DNA of 64,000 bases from contig JAFXVR010000027.1 of assembly GCA_017534885.1 (NCBI GenBank), positions 57,335 to 121,334 on the forward strand. Direction: 5' to 3'. Positions 1-8,941 of the stretch are shown piece after piece; positions within the stretch are counted from its first letter, which is position 1; the number at the start of each line of letters is the position of its first letter. The notes beneath the pieces were generated by a model. That model made no database searches. It saw only the letters and a list, made by a program, of their open reading frames with translations, and was not told the DNA's origin. A program made the translations under genes and the position numbers. The DNA comes from Clostridia bacterium. Its GTDB lineage: Bacteria; Bacillota; Clostridia; Christensenellales; Aristaeellaceae.

Positions 1-260
1 GCATGGTGGTGGGCCAGAACGCCCGCCCCGGCGACCTGGTGGTCAACGTGTGCAAGGCCAAGCACGTCACCAACATGCGCAACGCCTCCGCCTCCGAGGA
101 CAGCCTCCGCCTGGTCTCCATCCACCCCCTTTCCCTGGAGGAGTGCCTGGAGTTCATCGACGACGACGAGCTTCTGGAGGTCACCCCCCAGAACCTGCGC
201 ATGCGCAAGCGGATCCTCTCCGCAGGCGACCGGAGCAGGGCGTGGCGGAATCAGAAGTAA
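1..260 (+). CDS. typA: GTP-binding protein TypA/BipA, C-terminal end (partial)
   Basis: The last 85 codons of a gene that begins outside the window. The reading frame is open through base 3 and bases 1-2 belong to the preceding codon. The protein segment carries the conserved TypA tail: a GDLVVNVCKAKHVTNMR block, SLEECLEFIDDDELLEVTP, and LRMRKRIL close to the end. In the family this is the C-terminal domain that binds the ribosome; TypA is a translational GTPase involved in 50S assembly and stress or cold growth. The GTPase domain itself is not visible here. Two hairpins follow within 150 bases. Identification rests on the tail alone but that tail is highly characteristic. Confidence 0.93.
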   Translation, partial: MVVGQNARPGDLVVNVCKAKHVTNMRNASASEDSLRLVSIHPLSLEECLEFIDDDELLEVTPQNLRMRKRILSAGDRSRAWRNQK

Positions 261-272
261 TGGGAGCTGCTG

Positions 273-329
273 CTGGGGGAAGGGGGCGGAACCTTCTCTG
301 AAGAGAAGGATTCCTCCCCCTTCCCCCAG
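273..329. repeat. Long palindromic repeat, copy A
   Basis: An almost perfect inverted repeat: a 14-bp outer arm beginning CTGGGGGAAGGGGG, a 4-bp GGAA/TTCC segment and an inner 8-bp CCTTCTCT/AGAGAAGG arm around a 2-base loop. The right flank (ACCCCTATCC, then CTCTTCCAAGAGACTTT) resembles the flanks of copies at 52131-52182 and 53477-53530, so the repeat unit is longer than the hairpin. It lies between typA and its probable terminator. Confidence 0.8.
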
Positions 330-370
330 ACCCCTATCCTCCTCTTCCAAGAGACTTTCTGAAGGAGATC

Positions 371-412
371 AAAAAGAGCCGGGCTGCTTGGGCCGGGCTC
401 TTTTCCTTTTGC
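371..412 (+). terminator. Bidirectional terminator between typA and the YunG-like gene
   Basis: AAAGAGCC pairs with GGCTCTTT around a G+C-rich loop, followed on the plus strand by TTTTCCTTTT and preceded by AAAAA, so it can end transcription of typA (plus) and of the convergent gene that stops at 416 (minus). Confidence 0.75.
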
Positions 413-415
413 TTT

Positions 416-850
416 TTACTGCTCTTCCAGTTTTCCCCTCAGCTTCTCCTTCAGCAGCTCATACCTCTTTCTCTTTTCTTCCTTCGCGAAATGCTTCTCC
501 CGGGACTGCTCGGGGCAGCTTTCGTAATTCAGCTTCTGTTCTCCGAACTGCTCGCTGGTCAGGTCAAACACATGGCCGTCCACCGCGTTAAAGCAGTGGA
601 CATTGCCGTCCCCCAGGGGCACGCCGTAAACCTTTCCGCCAAAGATGTCCTGGCAGAGGAAGGCGGTGATGGAGCACTGTCCCCAGGTGGGGTTGTCCGG
701 CGTCCATTCATCGCGCATCCGGGGCGCGCAGGTGTCGGCGCACCAGAGGGTTTTCAGCAGGTCATACAGATCACAGGGCGTATCAAGGCCCGGCCAGTCC
801 CCGTTCACGGGCGGCACATCGGCCTGCTCCCAGCCATGAAAATGATACAT
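416..850 (-). CDS. YunG-like conserved hypothetical protein
   Basis: A 144-residue soluble protein. The start at 850 (MYHFHGW) is chosen because AAGGAGAG lies 8 bases upstream; the longer frame to 922 has no such site. Recognisable blocks are CAPRMRDEWTPDNPTWGQCS, a central Gly/Val segment, HCFNAVDGHVFDLTSEQFG and a charged Lys/Glu/Arg tail (residues about 115-144). I associate this pattern with the YunG family of Firmicutes from memory; its function is unknown. No signal peptide or membrane segment. It is convergent with typA and divergent from the M16 peptidase gene. Family assignment moderate, function unassigned. Confidence 0.7.
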   Translation of the reverse strand: MYHFHGWEQADVPPVNGDWPGLDTPCDLYDLLKTLWCADTCAPRMRDEWTPDNPTWGQCSITAFLCQDIFGGKVYGVPLGDGNVHCFNAVDGHVFDLTSEQFGEQKLNYESCPEQSREKHFAKEEKRKRYELLKEKLRGKLEEQ

Positions 851-929
851 GTGCTTTCTCTCCTTTTGCGGCGCTGCTTGCGGGTTCAGCCCCATGATAG
901 CCGATTTCCTCCGCGGTGTCAAACCCCCG

Positions 930-958
930 TTGACCGCCCCGCCGCCTCATGATATACT
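930..958 (+). promoter_or_regulatory. Promoter of the M16 peptidase gene
   Basis: TTGACC at 930-935 and TATACT at 953-958 are separated by exactly 17 bases, 38 bases upstream of the start codon at 997. Confidence 0.7.
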
Positions 959-996
959 CTCTCCGTCCGAAATCCATCAACTGAAAGGAGAACCCC

Positions 997-3870
997 ATGC
1001 AGCTGCACGACATCCTTCACCATTTTGAGGTCACCGCCATCCAGCCCGTGCCCGAGGAGGGCAGCGAGCTGATTTCCATGCGCCATGCGCCCACCGGGGC
1101 ACGGCTGTACTGGATGCGCAACAGCGAGAAGAACAAGCTGTTTTCCATCGCCTTCAAGACCATCCCCTGGGACGACACCGGCGTCTTCCATATCTTAGAG
1201 CACTCGGTGCTGGGCGGCTCGAAGCGCTATCCGGTCAAGGAGCCCTTCCTGGAACTGCTGAAGAGCTCCCTGAACACCTTCCTCAACGCCATGACCTTCC
1301 CGGACAAGACCGTCTACCCCGTGTCCAGCCGCAACGACACGGACTTCATGAACCTGACCCGGGTGTACCTGGACGCGGTCTTTGACCCGGCCATCTATTT
1401 CAACCCCAACATCTTCCGCCAGGAGGGCTGGCATGTGGAGTGCCGCTCCCCGGAGGATGAGCCCGTGTACAAGGGCGTGGTGTTCAACGAGATGAAAGGC
1501 GCGCTCTCGGACGTGGACAGCCGCGCCGCCCTGGAGCTTCAGCGGATGCTCTACCCGGACAGCTGCTACGGCTTTGAGTCCGGCGGCGACCCGGTGTCCA
1601 TCCCCAATCTCACCTATGAGCGTTTCCTGGAAGCCCACCGCACCTTCTACCACCCCTCCAACGCCATCATTTACCTGGACGGCGACCTGAACCTGGACGC
1701 GGTGCTGGCGCTGGTGGACGGCGAGTATCTCAGCCGCTACACCGCGTCTGATGCCGTGCACGAGATCCCCTGGCAGCAGCCCGTGCCCTTCCAGCGTCGG
1801 GAGCGGGTGTACCCCGTGGCGGCGGAAGACGCCCTGGAGCACCGCACCCACATCGCCCTGGGCAAGGTGCTGGGCGCGTGGAACGAGCGGGAGAAGCTCA
1901 TGGCGCTGGAGCTGCTGGGCGAGGTGCTGATGGGCAGCAACGACGCGCCCCTCAAGCGCGCCCTGCTGGACACCGGGCTGTGCCAGGACGCAGCGATGGA
2001 AGTGGAGGATTACCTGCTCCAGCCCTACGGCATGCTGCGCATCGTCAACACCGACGCCGAAAGCCGCGAAGCCCTGCTGAAGACCCTGCGGGAGACCGTC
2101 GGGGGGCTGGTGCGGGACGGCCTGAACCGGGACGACCTCAGCGCGGCCCTCGACCGGATGGAGTTCAGGGACAAGGAAGGCCGGGAGCCCCGGGGCCTCA
2201 TCCGCAACTTCCGCCTGCTGTCCTCCGCCCTGCACGGGGGCGATCCCCTGATGTTCCTGGGCAGTGAGCAGGCCTACGCCTTCCTGCGGGCCCAGCTGGA
2301 TACCCGCTACTATGAGGAGCTGCTGTCCTTCTGGCTGCTGGAGGAGGACGGCCAGGCGCTGCTGACCCTCCTGCCCTCCCACACCGCTGAGGAGGAAGCC
2401 CGCAAAAACGAGGCGGACCGCCTGCACGCCCTGCGCGAGAGCTGGACGGAGGCGGAGCTGCAGCAGGTGATGCAGGAGAACGCGGCGCTGGACGCCTGGC
2501 AACAGTCCGCGGACACGCCGGAGCAGCTGGCCACCATGCCCGTCCTGCCCCTGAGCGAGGTCAGCCCCGAGCCCTTGCCCTGCTCCACCGAAGAAAAAGC
2601 CCTGCCCGGGGGACAGACGCTGCTGATGCATCCCTCCCGCCAGCAGGGCCTCGCCGCGGTCAGCCTGTACTTCTCCGTGGCGGACTGCACCGAGGATGAG
2701 ATGATCGACCTGGACATCCTGTCCGGCCTCATGTCCAACCTGCCCACCGAAGGCCACACCGGCCCCGAGCTTCAGCGCCTGCTGCGCTCCCGGGTGGGCA
2801 GCCTGAATTTCTCCCTGACCTCTTACAGCCGCAAGGATCACCCGGAGGTCTGCCAGCCTTACTTCATCGTGAGGACGAAATTCCTCACCCAGTATCAGGC
2901 GGAAGCCCTGGGTCTCGTGGGTGAGATCCTGACCGGCACCCTGCTGGACAATCCGGCCCTGATCCGGGAGCTGCTGCTGCAGTTCGACGAGGCGGCCCGC
3001 CAGTCCATCATCGGCCGGGGTACCACCTACGCCGTGACCCGGGCCATGGCGGGGCTTTCCGCTGAAACCGCCTTCCAGGAGCTGGTCGGGGGCTATGAGA
3101 ACTACCGCCGCCGCCACGCCCTGCTCCAGCGGGAGGATGGCCTGGAACAGCTGCTGCCCAGCCTGAAGCGGCTCGCTGAGCGCGTGTTCACCCGAGCCCG
3201 GCTGACGGCCTCCGTCACCGCGGCGGAAGCCCTCTCCCTCGACCCGCTGATGGCTCTCCTGCCCGAGGGCGCCGCGCCCGCGTCCCGGGAGATGGCCTGC
3301 CATCTGGACATTCCGGCGCTCCAGGGCATTGTGATTCCCGCCCCCGTGTCCTACAGCGGCTGGGCGCTGACCCGTCCGGCGGAGGACCTTCCCGCGTGGA
3401 AGGTGGCCTCCACCATCCTCTCCCTGGAATACCTGTGGAATGAGGTGCGGGTGAAGGGCGGCGCGTATGGCGCGGGCGCGAATATCAACAGCCTTGGGCA
3501 GGCCTCCTTCTACTCCTACCGCGACCCGACGCCCTTCGCCACCCGCGGTGCCGACCAGGGCGCGGCGGCCTTCCTCCGGGGCTTCCTCTCCGGGCGGACG
3601 GAGCTGGAGCGCTATATCATCTCCACCATTTCCGGGGAGGAGCCGCTGATCTCCGATACCGACCTGAGCCCCGCCGCCGACGCCTGCTGGTTCCGCGGCA
3701 TCACCGAGGAGAAGCGCCGGGAGGATCGCCGCAGGATGATCGCGGTGAAGCCCGCCGACCTGGCTCCCGTCTGCGAAGCCCTGACCGGCGCCGCCCGCTT
3801 CTGTACCGTCGGCGCGAAGGCCGCCTTGGCCCCCTTTGAGGCCGAGGGCATGGCGATGGAGTCGATCTGA
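997..3870 (+). CDS. M16C-family zinc metallopeptidase (insulinase/PreP type)
   Basis: A 957-residue protein with the inverted zinc motif HILEH at residues 65-69 (His65, Glu68, His69) and the third zinc ligand in FNEMKGAL (Glu165). This is the layout of M16C oligopeptidases related to presequence protease: one active half followed by an M16C-associated domain and an inactive half; the length is right for a single-chain two-half enzyme. A late KGGAYGAG block (around 3460) is typical of the C-terminal half. Such enzymes degrade peptides in the cytoplasm; no signal peptide is visible. AAAGGAG precedes the start. Its stop lies one base from the stop of the convergent gene at 3872, so the two 3' ends abut. 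Confidence 0.92.
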   Translation: MQLHDILHHFEVTAIQPVPEEGSELISMRHAPTGARLYWMRNSEKNKLFSIAFKTIPWDDTGVFHILEHSVLGGSKRYPVKEPFLELLKSSLNTFLNAMTFPDKTVYPVSSRNDTDFMNLTRVYLDAVFDPAIYFNPNIFRQEGWHVECRSPEDEPVYKGVVFNEMKGALSDVDSRAALELQRMLYPDSCYGFESGGDPVSIPNLTYERFLEAHRTFYHPSNAIIYLDGDLNLDAVLALVDGEYLSRYTASDAVHEIPWQQPVPFQRRERVYPVAAEDALEHRTHIALGKVLGAWNEREKLMALELLGEVLMGSNDAPLKRALLDTGLCQDAAMEVEDYLLQPYGMLRIVNTDAESREALLKTLRETVGGLVRDGLNRDDLSAALDRMEFRDKEGREPRGLIRNFRLLSSALHGGDPLMFLGSEQAYAFLRAQLDTRYYEELLSFWLLEEDGQALLTLLPSHTAEEEARKNEADRLHALRESWTEAELQQVMQENAALDAWQQSADTPEQLATMPVLPLSEVSPEPLPCSTEEKALPGGQTLLMHPSRQQGLAAVSLYFSVADCTEDEMIDLDILSGLMSNLPTEGHTGPELQRLLRSRVGSLNFSLTSYSRKDHPEVCQPYFIVRTKFLTQYQAEALGLVGEILTGTLLDNPALIRELLLQFDEAARQSIIGRGTTYAVTRAMAGLSAETAFQELVGGYENYRRRHALLQREDGLEQLLPSLKRLAERVFTRARLTASVTAAEALSLDPLMALLPEGAAPASREMACHLDIPALQGIVIPAPVSYSGWALTRPAEDLPAWKVASTILSLEYLWNEVRVKGGAYGAGANINSLGQASFYSYRDPTPFATRGADQGAAAFLRGFLSGRTELERYIISTISGEEPLISDTDLSPAADACWFRGITEEKRREDRRRMIAVKPADLAPVCEALTGAARFCTVGAKAALAPFEAEGMAMESI

Positions 3871-3871
3871 C

Positions 3872-4618
3872 TTACCTCTTGATCACCGTACAGTCCTTCA
3901 CAAACTCCCCAAAGCGTTCCAGGAAGTCCCGGTACTCGGCCTCCTCGGTGATCCACACGATGACCCACGCCTTTTCAATGCCGAGGTTTTCATAGGCCTG
4001 ATGGCGGTGGTTGCCATCGTTCAGCTCAAAGCCGCCGTCCACGTAGTGCACCATCAGCGGCGGCAGGTCAGCCCCGTCCCGGATGGCCTTCTCCAGCTGC
4101 GCCACGTGCTGGGCGAACCAGTCCCTGTCGATGCGGTACTTCATGCCCTCCTCCGGGCCGGCGCAGCGGTGGAACAGGCTGAGCGGCATCAGGGCCGGGC
4201 TGAAGTAATAGCGGTCGAAGAGCTTCAGCCCGTCCGAAAAGGGAATGTTCCGGCCGTCCTCATTGAGGTACAGGTGAATCCATGTGTCCAGCTTGCCCGC
4301 CTCCGCGTAGGCCTTGGCGGAGGTCAGCGTGTCGCTGTAGCGCAGCATGGCGGTCTCCTTTCTGCTGTAGACAATGCGCCTGATGGTATCGTAGGACAGA
4401 GCGTAGTCCCCGGCCAGCGCTTCCATGCTCCGGCCCCGGGTGAAGGCCTCCCGAATGGCGGCGTTCCGTTCCCGGATATACTGCTGATATCCGGAGGATT
4501 CGCCCCAGCCCTTCTTCTCCTGCCTGGCCGGCACATAGATCGTTTCCCCGGACACATAGCGCTGAATCTGCTTCAGCAGGTTTTCCGGAAAGATATCCTG
4601 CGCGTTCCGGTACTTCAT
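3872..4618 (-). CDS. CD3324-type HTH protein fused to a ParB-like domain
   Basis: A 248-residue protein. Residues 1-90 match, from memory, the small CD3324 family of Clostridia: MKYRNAQDIFPENLLKQIQ, a VPARQEKKGWGESSGY block, and a helix-turn-helix-like segment (ALAGDYALSYDTIRRIVYSR). After a linker, residues about 195-235 contain ELNDGNHRHQAYENLG followed by hydrophobic beta strands, the signature of ParB/sulfiredoxin-like domains that bind or hydrolyse nucleotides. CD3324 proteins are usually about 90 residues, so this is a fusion. It may be a DNA-binding regulator with an enzymatic or nucleotide-binding sensor; no substrate can be read. Possible -10 (TATGAT, minus strand) at 4643-4648. Confidence 0.7.
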   Translation of the reverse strand: MKYRNAQDIFPENLLKQIQRYVSGETIYVPARQEKKGWGESSGYQQYIRERNAAIREAFTRGRSMEALAGDYALSYDTIRRIVYSRKETAMLRYSDTLTSAKAYAEAGKLDTWIHLYLNEDGRNIPFSDGLKLFDRYYFSPALMPLSLFHRCAGPEEGMKYRIDRDWFAQHVAQLEKAIRDGADLPPLMVHYVDGGFELNDGNHRHQAYENLGIEKAWVIVWITEEAEYRDFLERFGEFVKDCTVIKR

Positions 4619-4709
4619 GGCTCCGTCCCCCCTTCACGCAGGATCATAAACCATCCGGGGCGAAAGGAAAAGACCGTGTTTGACTGTAAGTGTTTTTGAC
4701 ACTGCCTCC

Positions 4710-6452
4710 TTACTCCGGCACGTACACAAACTGCAGCATCACATAGCCCTCCAGCTCGCCCACCCGCACCCGGGCCCAGATGCCGTCGGGCAGGGTTTCC
4801 AGGATGATCAGCGGCTGATGCTTGTACAGGCGGGTCAGGATGTCCGCCGCCGTGTTGGGCGCCTCCCGCATGTTCAGGGAGGAGTCGTCCGCCACGTTCT
4901 CCACCGAGGCGATTACCGCGCCTTCGGGCAGGTTTTCCGTGCTGACGGGGATCAGGGTGGGTTTGGGCGCGGGGGTCACCGCGGGCGGCACCGTGGCCGA
5001 GAAGGAGACCTCCAGGACGGGCAGGGCTTTGTCCTCCGTGCCGCCCTCCTCGATGGTCACTCCCGGATAGTAGAAGGCCATGATGTCCTCGCAGGTCTTG
5101 CCGTACTTCTTCGCCATCCATTCCGCGCCGCGCTGGCTCATGCCCACGCCGTGGCCGAAGCGGCGGCTCTCGATCACCCAGCCGTCGTCGGTTTCCTCCA
5201 GGCTCACCAGCTCGTTGTCGCTGCCCGCAATGCTCAGATCCAGCGCCCGGATCAGTTCCGGGAAGATCGGCAGGGTCAGGCTGGTGGCCTCGCTGCCCTG
5301 ATAGTCGCTCAGCCAGGGGGTGGGCTTCGGCGTGGGCGGTGCGGTGACCTCCGGCGAGGGGGTCAGGGCCGGGCTGCCCGTCAGGCTCAGCTCGTCCTCC
5401 TCCGGCTCGGCGGTCAGCCAGCGCCTGGCCTTCCAGGTCACCGTCAGGCTCAGTTCGGTCAGGTAATCGTTTTCCTCGCCGTGGGCCGCGCCGCCAAGAC
5501 TCAGGCCGTCGATGCCCGTCAGCATCAGGGAGGAGAAGTCCGTATCGTAGCCCTTGCGGCGCATCTCGCCGGCAAGGGCTTTGTGCACGATGGCGAGAAA
5601 GGCCTCGGGCAGGTCAGCCGCGTCCTGGCGGAGCCCGGCGCGCTTCACCGGGGAGGCCGGGTTCTCCAGATCATAGGGATCGTCGGTGATCTTGTAATAC
5701 GCCCAGTCTGTCCGGTCGAACCACACGTTTTTGACGCGATCGGTCTGGCCGCCGTTGCTGGCGCTGTAATAGCAGGTGGCCAGCTGGCCCTGGTACATGC
5801 CCACCTTGCCCCGGGTTTCCGCCACCGCCTGGGCCGCGTTGCGGTTGCCGGCGCTGACGCCCCGGAAGACCTGGTCCGCTGTGGTGTCCACCACATCCCA
5901 GGCCCGGTCGGTCCGGACGCGGCTCAGGGCGTAGGTGCGGGCGCAGATGGCCTGAGCCTTCAGCGCCTCCAGCGGGAAGGAATCGCTCATCTCATAGGGC
6001 ACAACGCCCAGCAGGTAGTCCTCCAGGCCGATGGTCAGCACCGGCTGAAGATTTCCGGCGGAGATGGTCAGGTTCAGGTCGCCGGGATAGAGATTGCCCC
6101 CGGCCGTGAAGCGCAGTCCGCCGTTCTCCCCGTTCTCCCCGGCGTGGCGCACCAGGGTCAGCTCGCTGCCGGCGGTGAGGATCATGCTGTCCCCATATAC
6201 CCGGATGCGGCCGTCCTGCAGGGCCACGGTGACCTGGCTGCCCCAGGGCAGGGCCAGCTCCGCCTCGCCGCAGCGCAGGGTATAGTTGCCGTCCAAGATC
6301 AGATCGGCCCGGGTGGTCAGGTTGAGGCGCCGCAGCAGCACCCGCAGCTGGGGCACTTCCCCCGCGGCTGAAGCGCGCTGAAGCGGCAGCAGGCTGAAGC
6401 TGACGGCAAGGCAGGTCAGCAGGGCAGCGATGCGCATCATCCACTGACGCAT
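4710..6452 (-). CDS. Secreted SpoIID/LytB-domain protein with C-terminal SH3 domain
   Basis: A 580-residue exported protein. The start at 6452 (MRQWMMRIAALLT) is set by AGGAGG upstream and opens a signal peptide ending near ASA. The SpoIID domain is seen in LGVVPYEMSDSFPLEALKAQ, ICARTYALSR, TADQVFRGV and, after a Thr/Pro-rich insertion at about residue 390, in FGHGVGMSQRGAEWMAKKYG, the conserved catalytic-like block of SpoIID lytic transglycosylases. Residues about 525-580 form a bacterial SH3 domain (SLNMREAPNTAADILTRLY) that probably binds the wall. SpoIID degrades peptidoglycan during engulfment in spore formers, but SpoIID-like proteins also occur in vegetative wall remodelling. It follows aroB by 50 bases and may share its transcript. 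Confidence 0.88.
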   Translation of the reverse strand: MRQWMMRIAALLTCLAVSFSLLPLQRASAAGEVPQLRVLLRRLNLTTRADLILDGNYTLRCGEAELALPWGSQVTVALQDGRIRVYGDSMILTAGSELTLVRHAGENGENGGLRFTAGGNLYPGDLNLTISAGNLQPVLTIGLEDYLLGVVPYEMSDSFPLEALKAQAICARTYALSRVRTDRAWDVVDTTADQVFRGVSAGNRNAAQAVAETRGKVGMYQGQLATCYYSASNGGQTDRVKNVWFDRTDWAYYKITDDPYDLENPASPVKRAGLRQDAADLPEAFLAIVHKALAGEMRRKGYDTDFSSLMLTGIDGLSLGGAAHGEENDYLTELSLTVTWKARRWLTAEPEEDELSLTGSPALTPSPEVTAPPTPKPTPWLSDYQGSEATSLTLPIFPELIRALDLSIAGSDNELVSLEETDDGWVIESRRFGHGVGMSQRGAEWMAKKYGKTCEDIMAFYYPGVTIEEGGTEDKALPVLEVSFSATVPPAVTPAPKPTLIPVSTENLPEGAVIASVENVADDSSLNMREAPNTAADILTRLYKHQPLIILETLPDGIWARVRVGELEGYVMLQFVYVPE

Positions 6453-6502
6453 CTGAACACCTCCTGTGATTGACGGACGGCCGCGCACCGGCTGGCGCAG
6501 CC

Positions 6503-7573
6503 TCATCCCAGATCCGCGAAAAAGGTCTCCGGCTGAACCAGACGGGTGAAGCAGCGCCCTATGCGCTCCAGCAGCACCACCCGCAGGCCGTCTCCCTCGG
6601 CCTTCTTGTCCCGGCGCAGGGCGGCCCGCAGCTGATCAGCCGGGATCTCCGGCAGGCGCGCCGGCAGCCCCAGGGCCGTGAGCAGGGCTTCGATGCGGGC
6701 GGCTGTGCCCGGTTCGGTCAGCCCCTGCTTTTCGGACAGGCGGGTGATGGCCGCCATGCCCGCGGCGACGGCCTCCCCGTGGTGCAGCCCGCTGTAGCGC
6801 TGGCAGGTTTCCACCGCGTGGCCGAGGCTGTGGCCGAAGTTGAGGATGGCGCGCTCGCCGGTGTCCAGCTCGTCCCTGGAGACAATATCGGCCTTGCAGG
6901 CGATGCAGCGCCCGAGGATCTCGTCCATCCGCACCATCAGCCCCTGCCGGCCCAGGGGCGCGGCCTCCTCCAGCAGGCGGAACAGGTTTTCGTCCCGGAT
7001 CGCGCCGTACTTGGCCACCTCGCCCAAGCCGTCCCGCCAGAATTCCTCCGGCAGGGTGTCCAGCGCCCGGGGATCGCAGAGCACCAGCGAGGGCTGATGA
7101 AAGGCCCCCACCAGGTTCTTGCCCTCAGGCAGGTCTACTGCCACCTTCCCGCCCACGGAGGAGTCCACCTGGGCCAGGAGGGAGGTGGGCAGCTGCACAA
7201 AGCGCACGCCCCGCAGCCAGGTGGCCGCCGCGAAGCCGCCCAGGTCGCCCATGACGCCGCCGCCCAGGGCCAGCACCGCATCCCGGCGGGTGATGTGGTG
7301 CTCCGCGAAAAAGCGGTAGAGCTCCGCCGCCTGCTCCAGACACTTGGTCTTCTCGCCGTGGGGCAGGGTGACGGAGACCGCCCGCAGGCCGCTCCCCCGC
7401 AGGGAGGCCAGCACCCGCTCCAGATAGATCGGGCCCACCCGGTCATCGGTGACCACCGCCACCGCAGCTTCGCCCAGGTGTTCCCGGACAAGCGGCCCCG
7501 ACTGATCCAGCAGACCCGGGGCGATGTGCACCGGATAGCTCCGGGAGCCCAAGCTGACTTCGATTGTACGCAT
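6503..7573 (-). CDS. aroB: 3-dehydroquinate synthase
   Basis: A 356-residue enzyme of the shikimate pathway that cyclises DAHP to 3-dehydroquinate using NAD+ and a divalent metal. The start at 7573 (MRTIEVSLG) has AGGAG upstream; the frame runs 28 codons further but without family similarity. Motifs: the NAD-binding GGGVMGDLGGF, KNLVGAFHQP, and the metal ligands in DGLGEVAKYG (Glu), NFGHSLGHAVE (His) and LHHGEAVAAG (His). It follows aroF, which supplies its substrate, so the two probably form one transcription unit under the attenuator upstream of aroF. Length and motifs are normal. Confidence 0.96.
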   Translation of the reverse strand: MRTIEVSLGSRSYPVHIAPGLLDQSGPLVREHLGEAAVAVVTDDRVGPIYLERVLASLRGSGLRAVSVTLPHGEKTKCLEQAAELYRFFAEHHITRRDAVLALGGGVMGDLGGFAAATWLRGVRFVQLPTSLLAQVDSSVGGKVAVDLPEGKNLVGAFHQPSLVLCDPRALDTLPEEFWRDGLGEVAKYGAIRDENLFRLLEEAAPLGRQGLMVRMDEILGRCIACKADIVSRDELDTGERAILNFGHSLGHAVETCQRYSGLHHGEAVAAGMAAITRLSEKQGLTEPGTAARIEALLTALGLPARLPEIPADQLRAALRRDKKAEGDGLRVVLLERIGRCFTRLVQPETFFADLG

Positions 7574-7631
7574 ACCCGCTCCTGCACCCTTTGTATTCTG
7601 TCTTGCGCCGCGCGCCCGCTTCAGACACAAA

Positions 7632-7674
7632 CCGGCCGGGCTGTCTTTCCCCATCATTCGACATGCCCGGCCGG
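7632..7674. other. Perfect 10-bp inverted repeat between aroF and aroB
   Basis: CCGGCCGGGC (7632-7641) and GCCCGGCCGG (7665-7674) flank a 23-base loop in the 146-base aroF-aroB gap. On the transcribed minus strand it is followed only by TTTGTG, a poor U-run, so it could be a weak terminator or an mRNA processing or stabilising hairpin that sets the aroF/aroB ratio. Confidence 0.5.
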
Positions 7675-7719
7675 AAACCCTCTTTTTCTGTGCGTCTGAA
7701 CTGTAACAGATGATGGGAG

Positions 7720-8736
7720 TCAGATCTCCCTTCCCACCGCCGCCGCGATCTGCCGGATGTCCTTCATCACCTCGTCGAAAGCATCGGGGGTGATGGACTG
7801 CTGACCGTCGCAGAGAGCGTGCTGGGGATCGTTGTGCACCTCGATCATCAGGCCGTCCGCCCCGACGGCGATGGCGGCCCGGGCCATGGGCTCCACCATC
7901 CAGCGCTTGCCCGTGCCGTGGGAGGGATCGACGATCACCGGCAGGTGGGACAGGCGTTTGACCACCGGCACCGCGCCGATATCGAGGGTGTTGCGGGTGT
8001 AGGTCTCAAAGGTACGGATGCCCCGCTCGCAGAGGATCACGTTTTCATTGCCCTCGGACATGATGTACTCCGCGCTCATCAGCCACTCCTCGATGGTGGC
8101 GCTCATGCCCCGCTTCAGCAGGATCGGCTTGCGGGTGCGCCCCAGCTGCCTCAGCAAGTCGAAGTTCTGCATGTTTCTCGCGCCCACCTGGATGCAGTCC
8201 ACATCCTCCACAAAGCGCTCGATGTCATTGGGACTCATCAGCTCGGACACGATGGGCAGGCCGGTTGCCTCCCGGGCGGCCTTCAGCAGCTCCAGTCCCT
8301 CGTACTTCAGCCCCTGGAAGGCATAGGGGGAGGTTCTGGGCTTGAAGGCCCCGCCCCGCAGGATGGCCGCGCCGCTCTCCTTCACCGCCGCCGCCACGCC
8401 GGTGATCTGCTCCCGGCTCTCCACCGAACAGGGGCCGGCCATCACCGCCAGCCGGCCGCCGCCCACGGCCACGCCGCTGACATCCACCACCGTGTCCTCC
8501 GGGTGGAACATGCGGTTGGCCTTTTTGTAGGGCTCGGCCACGTGCATGATGCGCTCCACGCAGTGGTAGGATTCCACCCGGGTGCTGTCGATGCGGGTGG
8601 TGTCGCCAATCAGGCCGAGGATGGTGATCTCCGAGCCGTATACCGGGTTGACGGTGATGCCGCCCTGGCTGGTGAGCAGCTCGGTCAGCTGGTCGATTTC
8701 CTTCTGCTGGGTTCCCTGGCGAAGCACAATAATCAT
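7720..8736 (-). CDS. aroF: 3-deoxy-7-phosphoheptulonate (DAHP) synthase, class I beta
   Basis: A 338-residue enzyme that condenses phosphoenolpyruvate and erythrose 4-phosphate, the first step of aromatic amino acid synthesis. The N-terminal 70 residues form a small regulatory (ACT/ferredoxin-like) domain typical of the Bacillus/Thermotoga type. The barrel carries [34 protein letters not shown], the metal ligand Cys in [14 protein letters not shown] and [17 protein letters not shown] lies upstream of the start. No chorismate mutase domain is attached. Located directly downstream of a promoter, a Phe-rich leader peptide and a terminator, it is probably controlled by phenylalanine through attenuation as well as by feedback. 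Confidence 0.96.
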   Translation of the reverse strand: MIIVLRQGTQQKEIDQLTELLTSQGGITVNPVYGSEITILGLIGDTTRIDSTRVESYHCVERIMHVAEPYKKANRMFHPEDTVVDVSGVAVGGGRLAVMAGPCSVESREQITGVAAAVKESGAAILRGGAFKPRTSPYAFQGLKYEGLELLKAAREATGLPIVSELMSPNDIERFVEDVDCIQVGARNMQNFDLLRQLGRTRKPILLKRGMSATIEEWLMSAEYIMSEGNENVILCERGIRTFETYTRNTLDIGAVPVVKRLSHLPVIVDPSHGTGKRWMVEPMARAAIAVGADGLMIEVHNDPQHALCDGQQSITPDAFDEVMKDIRQIAAAVGREI

Positions 8737-8782
8737 GTCCGCTTCTCCCTTCCATATCCGCTGTCACAATCTGTATTCCTTT

Positions 8783-8818
8783 GGCAAAAGAAAACAGGCA
8801 CTCCGCAAAGAGTCCCTG
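8783..8818 (-). terminator. Attenuator terminator upstream of aroF
   Basis: On the minus strand, CAGGGACTC pairs with GAGTGCCTG (8 of 9 bp) around a 6-base loop and is followed by TTTTCTTTT, a standard intrinsic terminator. It lies 33 bases after the leader peptide stop and 46 bases before aroF, where an attenuator belongs. Confidence 0.75.
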
Positions 8819-8851
8819 TCCGGGCCCGGAGGCGTCCCTCACTCTCTGCGC

Positions 8852-8914
8852 TCACACCCAAAACCCCGCAAAGGCGGGGCAGGCAAACGCAAACCGCTTC
8901 TGAACGCTCATCAT
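8852..8914 (-). CDS. Phenylalanine-rich leader peptide of the aroF attenuator
   Basis: A 20-codon open frame (ATG at 8914 or the adjacent ATG at 8911, TGA at 8854-8852) reading MMSVQKRFAFACPAFAGFWV. Four of the last thirteen residues are Phe (all TTT) and one is Trp. GGGAGG lies 7 bases upstream of the first ATG, and the predicted transcript start is only about 20 bases further upstream, so translation begins at the very 5' end of the mRNA. A hairpin with CCCCGC/GCGGGG arms followed by TTTT overlaps its last codons. The position, composition and following terminator match pheL-type attenuators of other bacteria: ribosome stalling at Phe codons should change downstream folding. Confidence 0.8.
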   Translation of the reverse strand: MMSVQKRFAFACPAFAGFWV

Positions 8915-8941
8915 CCGTACCTCCCGGCAAGATTCACCTTG

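Noticed and set aside
1195..3303. A 702-codon open frame on the minus strand inside the M16 peptidase gene
   Set aside because: High G+C leaves the opposite strand free of stops; the product is Gly/Gln/Val/His-rich without any family motif, and the plus-strand gene has HxxEH and a promoter.
3897..3960. Apparent overlap conflict between the M16 gene end and the ParB-like gene
   Set aside because: The genes are convergent and their stops lie one base apart; both reading frames are well supported and no frameshift is needed.
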